Of a DNA stretch of 64,000 nucleotides, positions 55,572 to 64,000 are shown in pieces (the first letter of the stretch is position 1; each line of letters starts with the position of its first letter). The notes beneath the pieces are model-generated. The model did no database searches, was not told the origin of the DNA, and saw only the letters and a list, made by a program, of their open reading frames with translations. A program made the translations under genes and the position numbers. Source of the stretch: Gongronella butleri (Eukaryota; Mucoromycota; Mucoromycetes; Mucorales; Cunninghamellaceae); contig JAIWZP010000087.1 in assembly GCA_025201375.1 (NCBI GenBank), positions 1-64,000 of the forward strand, read 5' to 3'.

Positions 55572-56833
55572 TGTCTTTTTTGCTTTTTGAATTTCGAAAA
55601 TGGAGAATCAACTTGGATTTTCACCGTTTCTTTGTTTTTTGATCATTTTGCGCTTCCCCACAAGCATTTCTCTTTTTTTTTTTTGCCCAACGCTACCATG
55701 GATTCCACTGTGCTATGAGCACCTCCGTGTCTTTTGTTTCGTAGCGATTGGCCAGATGAGTCGGGAGAAAATGTCGCATTTTGTCGTTTTTTTTTTTTTT
55801 TTTTTGTCAATTTCTATTGGCACCCGCGGCGGACCCGCGGGGTTTCTCGTCAGGGGGTTGCCTTGAACCACGCCACAAGGCATGTAATACCCGGCCCATC
55901 AGACTTGCAACTCACAGATGAAATAAAAGTCAGTCAGTAGCGCGATCATGCAAGAACTCGGTCAAGTTTGCCGGTGAGTCGTCTGCTCTCGCCTTCGTCA
56001 TTCAGGTGCAGCGAGATGTTGGCAATCATGCATGCGCGTGGCGGCAGCTCATCCTCGATCAAGGACATGAAGCTGTTTTTTTTTTATTCTTTTTGCCCGA
56101 CTTGCATTTGCCCCTACAATTCTTGATCATGCAAGGAATCGATCAAGTTTGCCGGTGTGTCTTTCCACTCTCCCAGTCATCATTCAGGCCGCTGCGACAA
56201 GTTGGCCTTCATACATGCGCGCAGCAGCAGCTCATCCTCGATCAAGGACAGAAAGCCGGCATTTTGTGTTTGCCCGACTTGCGTTTGCCCCTGCATCTCT
56301 TGCTCCCTACGGTTCACCCGGCCCCAGTAGATCATTGACCGGATCTGAAAGAAAGGAGAGAAAAAATGGAGCCAAAATCTGGCCATTGCTGGAGCGACAT
56401 GATAAAGTATTGGAAGTTGGCCTTTTGGGGACCGCAAGATAGGCGTGCGCTATTAAAATTCATACAACGGCAGAGTCATTCAGGTCCATTTGTAGTGCAG
56501 CAACGTGGCTGTGCTCCCGGGGAGGGGGGCAAAGGCTCTCGAAAAAATCAGCTCCGTCTTGCAAAAAAAAAAAAAAAAGAGAAATGTCGTTCTTCTTGTT
56601 GCCATCATTTTTACGAGGAACCCGTTTTTCAAAAAAATAAAGTAGCACTTGAAGATGTCTCCTTTGATCATGGCGCGAGTGTGCTCATGAATCCCCCCCC
56701 TTTTTTTTTGTGGCTGAAGGCTAGATTTGCCAAAGTACATTGTCTCTCCTATTTTTCTCCTGCGATGCATGGCTTCTTTTGCGATATATAAAGTCTGAGG
56801 TGAGTTGCAAATCACCATGCAATTTGAAATAAG
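55572..56833. other. Intergenic, with a tandem duplication and promoter of the small secreted protein
   Basis: Tandem repeat at 55948-56302. Near the right end TATATAAAG (56785-56793) lies about 42 bp before the ATG at 56834 and is a good TATA box. No other gene seen. Confidence 0.5.
55948..56302 (+). repeat. Imperfect tandem duplication, period about 180 bp
   Basis: Units 55948-56127 and 56128-56302 share ATCAAGTTTGCCGGTG-like sequence, CATTCAGG, CAGCTCATCCTCGATCAAGG and TTGCCCGACTTGC, in order. About 75% identical by eye. Both are open in one frame, but the frame encodes no known domain. Confidence 0.7.
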
Positions 56834-57076
56834 ATGAAGTTTCTTTCAATAATAGGCGCCCTTTTAGCAACAACCCAATATTTACTCGTCCAAGGCGCCG
56901 AACCTGCCTGTTGCGATGTACTCGTTCGCGGAGCAGATGACAAGCTTGTCGGACTCCGTTGCTCCCCTGGTGGTATAGACTGTGCTTTTGCCGGGCAAGT
57001 TACTGCATCATGTGAAGCGATAAAGCGCTCGACTGATCTTCATATTGGCCACAACTGTGTACCAGTCGGTCCATAA
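56834..57076 (+). CDS. Small secreted cysteine-rich protein
   Basis: Single exon, 80 residues. A clear signal peptide (MKFLSIIGALLATTQYLLVQG, cut near residue 21) is followed by a mature chain of about 59 residues with six Cys: a CC pair (PACCDV), then LRCSPG, IDCAF, ASCEA and HNCVPVGP. The CC pair, GLRCSP block and final CVP-ending recall the second half of hydrophobins, but the usual eight-Cys pattern is not there, so I do not call it one. A TATA box lies about 42 bp upstream, and a 25-bp palindrome starts 33 bp after the stop. It sits alone in repeat-rich DNA, the usual setting of lineage-specific secreted proteins. Function unknown. Confidence 0.6.
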   Translation: MKFLSIIGALLATTQYLLVQGAEPACCDVLVRGADDKLVGLRCSPGGIDCAFAGQVTASCEAIKRSTDLHIGHNCVPVGP

Positions 57077-58560
57077 AAGGCACCCAAGCATCCTTTGCTC
57101 ATCATCGACTACAGTAGGTACTGTACCTACTGTACGGTACAGTATTTGGAAAGCCAAATCAATGCGCTCACCCATGACAATAAACCACTTTTTTGTACTC
57201 ATGCGCAATTATGTGATGCAAATGTGACAACAAGAAAGAGAATGATTGAGAGATGCTGGGGGGGGACAATGCAGGATAGCATCGAAAACGAGCTGGCTAG
57301 GAATCGCGCTTCGCCTAATGCTTGATCTTTTTCGAGTGGCACCTTTTTCGACCGTCATACTGCTTGGTAATCGACACGTTGTGAGACTTTTACAAGCTGT
57401 GAGTCTGTGTCGCTGATTTCGCTCACGCTAAACTCGAGAGTGGCAACGGGCAGCAACATTGGGGGGGGGAAATTCATCCAGTTTTGTAGGTGGAGGGGGG
57501 TTTCCTACAAAAGCAACCATCATAGGCTGTTTGTAGGCCCCTTTTGTAGGCGTATGGCTGCCATGACAATGGCGGGTTTTAGCAAGAACGCGGCTGCCAA
57601 TTTCCTGGTAGCCTTCTTTACAGGCATGAATCGCGACGAATTTTGAATTTTTTCATTGAGCGGTTCATTGTTCCATGCAATTGATTCCTTTGAAGCGCTT
57701 TTGCCGCCTTTATTGATGCCTTCACGTAGTTTCATCTATTCATTGCCCTTTCATCTCAATGCTCAGACGCGTCGTTCAATGCTTTAACTCATACTGTAAA
57801 CGGACTAAAGCCGCTTTTTACGGTGTGCCCTTGTCCAATTGCGGACAAAAGTTGGTGTATGCTGAGACTCCAGTCAGAGGGAACACGTAGTGTGTGCAAT
57901 TTGACTTGATCCGCACACTTGAAACGACGACAGACACTTGTGAGGACAGAAAAGGCTGGCTAAACAAAAACACATATCATACTTGCACGAGATTTTTCAT
58001 TTAATTTTGCACCAACCTTACTCCATATGCTTCTGACGTCGATTGGTCGCGTGACGTAAAAAATAAAAATGGTGATTGGCAAGGTGATTCTCGAGAAAGT
58101 CGCGATTTAGAGCCTTAGATCACTTACAAATCGCCACCGCACATGCAAACGCGAGAATCAAGCACAGACGCTTGGGCGCGGCTACTTTCCTATTAAGGCA
58201 AGTGCAGCCCTGTCGTGGTCTCGTCACAAATGTATTTATGTTTGTCCTGGACGCGTTTGCTATCATATTGAATGACAAACATGGTCCATTGCCGAACTAC
58301 AAATCACCCAAACATTCTAGATGCACACGACTCAATGACAAAAAGAATGCCTGCACCAAACAACGACCATCTTGGTCCGCTCCACCAAATCACTGTCAAT
58401 GACCGTATCCCCTCAAATTTCTCGTACTCTCGCCATCCTCACCACACAAATGCCCACACACACATGTAAAAAAAAGGAACAAGGATCGATGCACACATAA
58501 AAAAAAAAGGTACCTCCAAAACAAAAAAAAAGTTTACACCCAAAAAGTGCAAAAAATGAA
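57077..58560. other. Intergenic between small secreted protein and tRNA-Phe
   Basis: Contains the palindrome at 57110-57134 followed by a second TACGGTACAGTA-type word. Otherwise AT-rich with short open frames; no gene recognised. Confidence 0.5.
57110..57134. repeat. 25-bp perfect palindrome
   Basis: TACAGTAGGTAC and GTACCTACTGTA flank one central T. The same TACTGTA word makes up the hairpin at 19947-20001. Confidence 0.85.
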
Positions 58561-58633
58561 TGCCGAGAAACAGGATTGAACTGCTGACCTATAGATCTTC
58601 AGTCTATCGCTCTCCCAACTGAGCTACCTCGGC
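58561..58633 (-). tRNA. tRNA-Phe (GAA)
   Basis: Minus-strand cloverleaf: acceptor GCCGAGG with TCTCGGC (one G-U), D-arm TAGCTCAGTTGGGAGAGC, anticodon stem ATAGA/TCTAT with loop CTGAAGA (anticodon GAA), T-arm AGCAG-TTCAATC-CTGTT, discriminator A. No intron. Confidence 0.96.
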
Positions 58634-59924
58634 ATCTTACGATTCCAGAACATCCGAGATTCTCAAAAGACAATTCAAAAATTTATTTTTTTCTTGCATT
58701 TACTTGATTTTGTGCCATACGATGTTAAAGATTAGAAACGGCCAACTCTCTAATTTTGAATAATGCACAGATTACCGAGATTTGGCGTCTGCGGCAGCCA
58801 CAATGGCCGATTTCGCCTTTTTTTTTTCTGGTCGATGTATTTTGGTGCTTCATGATCAAAAGAAATAGATGCGCAATTCATTGAGACAATGGTTTTGGCG
58901 CTTCTTTGACCACTTTTGTTGTGTCGCTGTCATTTTTAGGTGTTTTTATGGGGGTACTGACGCGCATTTGTGGCCAACCAACGCAAAACAAAGAGAAATG
59001 AGCTGAGATTAGCTGCCAGGTGCGGCAGCAATGGCCGATTTGGGCACCTCAGTTGCGTGAGGCCCGACATGCGCTGAGAATCTATTGATTGGGCCATTTG
59101 TGGTCTCTCAATGCAAAAAAACACCCATTGGGCATGTAGATGACCCAGATGATGCGCCTGCTACTGTGTCGGTGCCTTTTTGGGGTCCGGCTTGTCTCAA
59201 TGGAGGTCGTGGCGCATTCTTGTGGTCAACCAAAGCAATGAGAATAGAAATGGATGTGAATATCAGTGAAATTTGCGGTCATTTGCGGGCAGTGGCCGTC
59301 GCATGCGTGTCATTTTGAGCTTGGACATGACGCGAACAATAGTGACACGTGCAGGAGCTGGTCACGTAATCAGCAGCTCAAGGGGGGATCAACTTTTTTT
59401 TCATCCTGTTGTGCACCCGATTTAGAATGTTAAAAGCTGCATCCCTTGGGGCTTCCTTGGTTCAACAATTGTTTTTTTCTATTTCAAAGGACGGCTTGGA
59501 TGAGCGATGAAAATGATACGTTGAGAGCCAAGCAAGCAAGATACGAAGATTTCATCTCTCTTTTTTTTTTTTTTTTTTTTTGTTGTGGTGCGTCCCCATT
59601 CAAAAAAAGAAAGCGTGGCAAACGAGCCCATTCATTGTTAAAAAATGGATTGTCATTTTTTCTGCGTGTTGGTCAATTTTTCACTTTTCTTTCACTTGCA
59701 TCAAATTCCCTCCAGCCAGTCCCTCACCTCCATCAAAAAATCCGTCTAAAATAAAAATTTCAGCATGGTGATGGTATTTTGACGCGCGCCGTGAACAAAA
59801 TGAGAGCTTGCGGGCGAAATTTCTGTTCCGCTCTCTCCTTTTTTTTTTATTTTTTGGCTTTCGTTGGCCCTTCCGCATTTTTTTTCTTTCTCTCTTCTCT
59901 CTAATTTTTTTTTTTTAATTTTTG
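58634..59924. other. Intergenic with degenerate internal repeats, then promoter of the TBC gene
   Basis: Between about 58780 and 59330 related words recur: TGCGGCAGC...CAATGGCCGATTT twice (about 58790 and 59018), and TTGTGGCCAACCAA / TTGTGGTCAACCAAAG. Similar words recur near 62860-63180. 59560-59924 is T-rich leader of the TBC gene. Confidence 0.5.
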
Positions 59925-60630
59925 ATGCTGGAACCGGACAACGGACTTGATGAGCAGCGTGAGCAGCTAGAGCAAACATTCTCGGATATAGGGCTGGACG
60001 ACGAGCGGCCGGCGCAGGCTGTTAAGAGTGACGGTGGCGTGAAGACGGCGTTTAGCGACGAAAAGGAGCTGTCACAAGTCGACGACCGGCGACAAGACGA
60101 ACACGACACGCAAACAACCGCGGTACACACGCTGCCCACGGCAGGTGAGGGCGCATCAGGGTCATCGGTGCACTTGACGGCAGACCATCTTCTAGATGAC
60201 CTTGATGGCAGCAAAGAGGCGGCGACGGGGCCGCTGGCGCAGACCGTGGCGGCACGGCAAACGTCGCACTATGATCAATTCTTCGAAGAGGTGTCGCTGG
60301 ACCTTCCGCGCGACTCGTACATGCCTGCTGCGGGCAAAACGACGCGTTTTCCCTATTTGCCCCGCGGCAGAGGCATGTCCGCAACCGCGACCGCAAGCAC
60401 AAGCACGCCCACCACCGCGTCCTCAGGGTCGCCGCACGCCAAGGACATGGCCATCACGTCCGCAGACATCAGTGGCCCATTTTACTCCATTTCGGACGTT
60501 CTTGACGACTCTGCCATCGACCACCCCGCCGATGATTACATCGCGCGTGGCGCACAGCGAAATATCTATGAACAAAACATCGTCGTCACCTCTGGCGGCG
60601 CCAATCTCACAGGCATCCAGCGACGGTCAA

Positions 60631-60663
<33 letters not shown>

Positions 60664-62701
60664 AGAGAAAATCGACACAATAGGAGCGATCCTTACATTT
60701 TGCGCCAGTTTGAATCTGTTTAGCCGCCCGCGTCGCTCTCAAAAACCGTCACCATTGGAGACTGTCGTGTCAAAAACGCGTCCAAGGTAAGGGGAAAAAA
60801 AAGCTAGGGGCAAAAATCCAGGCGTTCAACAAAAAGATACTTTTTTTTCCGCGAATAGGATGCTCCCGCCCAAAGATCCATCCGAGGAAAAGAAGCATTT
60901 ACAGCAGCATGAGGCACTGATGAAAAAGGCGCGCAAACTAGGCAAGTGAACAGGGTAGTGGCAATGAAGGCATTGGAGCACTCATTCGTTCTTTTTTTCT
61001 TGATCAGAGGAAAAAAAAGTCAAAGAGCATGAGCGGAAAAAGGAGCAAGTCGACAAGCGTGTTGCGCAGGCCATTTCCGTCTGGGAGCACACCATTTTGC
61101 CGCAATGGGATCAAAAGTAAGAGCGCGACACAATGGGGGGTGGGGACAAAACGTGTCAAATCTCATGATTTTTCTTGTTTTGCTTGTACAGAATCAAGGA
61201 AAAAAAGACGCATGACCTGTGGCGCCAGGGCGTGCCGCCGCGCTGCCGACGAAATGTGTGGATGTTGGCCATTGGCAACCATTTGCAGCTGTCAAAAGGT
61301 AAAAAAAGGACAGAACAGAGCACACAATGAGGTCAGAATCGCGCTCATGCGTTCCTTCCCCCCCTTTTTTTAAGAATCGTTTGTCGGTTGCTTACGGGAG
61401 GTGCCATTGGGTCCGACGAATGGGCACGCGGCACACGAAACACCGGCGTCGACGCGGCGCCGCATTGTGGAGGATCAAGAAAATTCGTTTTACCAGCAAA
61501 AGCGGCGCACGAGCAGTCTGCATGTTTTGCACGAAAACGAGGATGAGGATGTGAGCCTTGCGTCGGGGCCGACAGCGTCGAGCGACAGCCTACCAATGGC
61601 GCGCGGATCGCTTGACCACGCGACACCGGCGTCCCCAGGCGGCGCGACCACAGACGATGGTAGCGACATGCAAAATGTGGACCTAGACGACCTGGGTGAC
61701 CAGCACAGCGTGCTCGGACGCGCGTCCATGGCCATTGAAGACGACACCGTCGACGACGACGACAATGACGATGCCAAATATTCGCCCACAGGCGCACGAA
61801 CCAATACCGGCGCCTTTATCCACGATACCACCACGCTTGCCTACCTGCGCAAGGCCGTCGACGAGGATATCCTTCGCACCCTGCCCAGTCTTTGCGTGTT
61901 CCAGGTACAATTTGACTTTTTTTTTTTCGGCGAGCATTTGTCTCATTTTGTCTTTTCCATTTTGCTTTTGTAGCCCGAAGGTCCACTCTTTGTTTCCCTG
62001 CGCAAGGTGCTGCACGCGTACATTGGTTACCGGGCAGATGCCAATTATGTAAGAAACGAGGAAAAAAAAAAAAAGAAAAAGATTTATTCATATTCTTATC
62101 ATAGACACGCGGCGCGTCGTTCCTGGCGGGGATGCTGCTTCTCAACATGAACATGGAGGACGCGTTCATTGCACTGATCAATATGATTGACAATAGCCCC
62201 GTGCTTTCTGCGCTGTATCGCGGCGACGAGGCGCGCGTCAAGGGATATTTCAAGGTGTTTAATATTTTGTTTGCCGAGCACATGCCCAAGCTGTATCTGC
62301 ACTTTAAGAATCTGGCGCTGCTGCCGGACAATTACCTGCCAGACTGGTTCATGACGTTGTTTGCATCCATCACGCCGCTGGGCCTGTCATCGCGGATCTG
62401 GGACATCTTTTTACTCGAGGGCGACGTGGCGCTGTTCAAGGCGGGGCTGACCATGCTAAAGTACCTGGAGCCGCTGCTGTGGGGCGGCGGGTTCAGCGAG
62501 ACCGTGCGCACGCTCAATCTCGGCTTTGTCGGCACGCATCGCGGCGAGGAAGCCAAGGCCGCCATTGCCGTCAGTGGCGACATTGCAAAAGGCGAACAGG
62601 ACCTCTTTTTCCAAGATATGCTCGGCACAGGAAAGACAAGCACCATCCACTTGGACCATCCCACATACAACACCCTCGTAAAAACACATGTCTCCAAATA
62701 A
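59925..62701 (+). CDS. TBC-domain Rab GTPase-activating protein (TBC1D12/14-like)
   Basis: Eight exons: 59925-60631, 60724-60786, 60859-60941, 61008-61116, 61192-61298, 61375-61904, 61974-62048, 62105-62701; 756 residues. The first ~285 residues are acidic and disordered. A charged coiled coil leads to WEHTILPQWDQK and LWRQGVPPRCRRNVWMLAIGN (330-350), the TBC start as in TBC1D12/14. A ~140-residue acidic insert follows, then EDILRTLPSL with the Arg finger at Arg524, and a C-terminal half with PDNYLPDWFMTLF and SSRIWDIFLLEGD. TBC proteins speed GTP hydrolysis by Rabs on membranes. The Gln finger (YxQ) is replaced: NYTRGASF has Arg560. Exon 3 ends in a GC donor. Confidence 0.88.
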
Positions 62702-64000
62702 AATCGAGAATATCATACAAAAATACACATTGAAAAGAGAGCACCCACGATCGTCAAAAAATGCGTTTTACGCGACCAATTGTCTGCATATGATACTATG
62801 ACTCTGTGTCATTTTGGAAAAAAAAAATCTTGATCTACTTCAAAGCGTGCACGACGCATCGGCAGACAGCATGAACATGGCCAATTGTGGTGAGAATCTG
62901 TCAATGGATTTCTTTTGGTGCTTTCTGACAAAAAGAATGAAAATGAACGCGCAATGGCCAATGTCGTCGCATCGGTACATTTTAGGACCGAGCTACCTTG
63001 AGAGTCGCCCAAGTTGGGGCAGTGGTGCATTTGTGTAATCATTTGCTGCAAAAAGAATAGAAAAAGTGAAAATCATTGAGATGAGCCGTCCTTGGCGGCC
63101 GCAGCAACCAATTTCGTTGCGTCGGTGCCGTTTTGAGCGCGGACCTGCCTTGATAGTTCACTAATAGGGACTTGGCGCGCTCCGCTAATAGTCGCGCGTA
63201 CAACGTTGGAATTATCTACTCATTGGGAAACCAGAAAAAAAGCAATAAAAACTATCTACTTGCTAATTTCTCGACAAATCACCTAATCAATCATCCGGAT
63301 GGAATGTATACCACGTGCTTTGTGTAAAGTCCGGCAACACGTTCAAATTGGGCGCCATTCGGACTTGTATCGCGGGAGACAATGTATACACAATTGCTTT
63401 TAGTGGTAAACCGCTTGCAACTCGTCATCTTAACACTGTAGAGCTATGGAACCCGTGTCAGCGTCAAGTGGCAAGCAATAGACTCGAATCGGTTTTAAAA
63501 ATATAGCGATCGCAAACCCTTGGGAACACGCTATGAGCAAATCAAAATCTGTGCGTGGCGAGCCTCTCAAACCAAAATCCAAAAATCAGGTTACCAGAAT
63601 TGGACCAAACTTGCGCACAGGAGTCACCGCATGGAGAAACCACAAAAAAAACACCAAAAAAGAGTGAGATCGGCTTGTTGGCCAAGGAGTAATTCGACAT
63701 TTTAGATTTAATTTCAACGGCGAATGACACGGGAAAAACGCGTCCATCGAGCCGTGCCGACGCGTCCACTGGTAAGAAACTCCCCAGATGCATGTATTTG
63801 ATTAAAAGCAGACGCGTGTCACTTGACATCTGATGCGGTTTATCACGCGTCGAAAAACGTACATGGTTTTGAAACCGTGTTAAAGATGCCAAAAAATTGC
63901 AATATTTATAGATCACCAATATTCACGTACGCAGTGAGCCTAGTTCTTTCCGATGAGACGTGTTTCTCGGGGATACATGCACTTTTCATTGAGTTTGCCT
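62702..64000. other. Gene-poor right end of window
   Basis: No gene recognised. 62850-63180 has words related to the repeats at 58780-59330, and 63588-63853 is copy C of repeat family 1. Confidence 0.5.
63588..63853 (+). repeat. Dispersed repeat family 1, copy C
   Basis: Full-length alignment with 3091-3356, both 266 bp, and partial alignment with 41903-42070. Ends in TATCACGCGTCGA as copy A ends in TTTCACGCGTCGA. All three copies have the same orientation. Confidence 0.65.

Noticed and set aside
60664..60723. Acceptor at 60683 in the TBC gene
   Set aside because: It leads to a stop after 13 codons; the acceptor at 60723 keeps the frame and length.
1..64000. CRISPR arrays, bacterial operons or integrated virus genes
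   Set aside because: No regular short repeats with spacers, no Shine-Dalgarno-linked genes and no viral hallmark proteins seen; spliceosomal introns show nuclear eukaryotic DNA.

Overview
This 64 kb window is nuclear DNA from a fungus, most probably an early-diverging one (Mucoromycota-like). The signs are short GT-AG introns bordered by A- and T-runs, pyrimidine-rich leaders, fungal gene types (an Skt5/Chs4 chitin synthase activator, a Zn2Cys6 regulator, prephenate dehydrogenase, bifunctional ornithine acetyltransferase) and animal-like genes uncommon in Dikarya (a BRAT1 homologue, TMEM242, a membrane ADAM protease). Assignment to genus is not possible by eye. Most gene models were assembled by hand from the sequence, and exon phases were checked by length.

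Layout. 1-10 kb: a HAD (NagD-type) phosphatase entering from the left edge, TMEM242, a 3 kb gene-poor stretch with a dispersed repeat, Skt5, and an orphan acidic membrane protein. 10.5-14 kb: TBL1/Sif2 (minus) divergent from mitochondrial GrpE (plus). 14.4-24.7 kb: a four-gene metabolic cluster. It holds an aconitase/isopropylmalate-dehydratase-like enzyme, an isocitrate lyase/PEP mutase-type lyase on a shared divergent promoter, a Leu3-like Zn2Cys6 regulator, and an MmgE/PrpD-family enzyme resembling cis-aconitate decarboxylase (CadA). A 2.7 kb repeat block splits it. 25-44 kb: ADAM protease, GT4 glycosyltransferase, prephenate dehydrogenase, ribosomal protein uS7 (RPS5), a Set3-like PHD-SET protein, ornithine acetyltransferase, sphingolipid delta-4 desaturase, a 2.8 kb repeat-rich gap and a 2-oxoglutarate oxygenase. 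45-52 kb: a forkhead factor and a BRAT1-like HEAT-repeat protein. 52-59 kb: a repeat-rich, gene-poor stretch with tRNA-Ile, tRNA-Phe and a small secreted cysteine-rich protein. 60-62.7 kb: a TBC1D12/14-like Rab GAP. 62.7-64 kb: repeats.

The cluster is the most interesting part. Dehydration, rehydration and C-C cleavage of a citrate-type tricarboxylate, or decarboxylation to an itaconate-type acid, would be a coherent pathway, and its regulator lies inside it. A 14-bp CGG-N8-CCG palindrome occurs in the divergent promoter and again, with one base changed, in the promoter of the MmgE/PrpD gene. This suggests joint control by the clustered regulator. The substrate is not settled by the sequence.

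Two probable subunits of a Set3-type histone deacetylase complex (TBL1/Sif2 and Set3) also lie in the window. The BRAT1-like protein ends in a Cys plus one last residue, as the human protein does.
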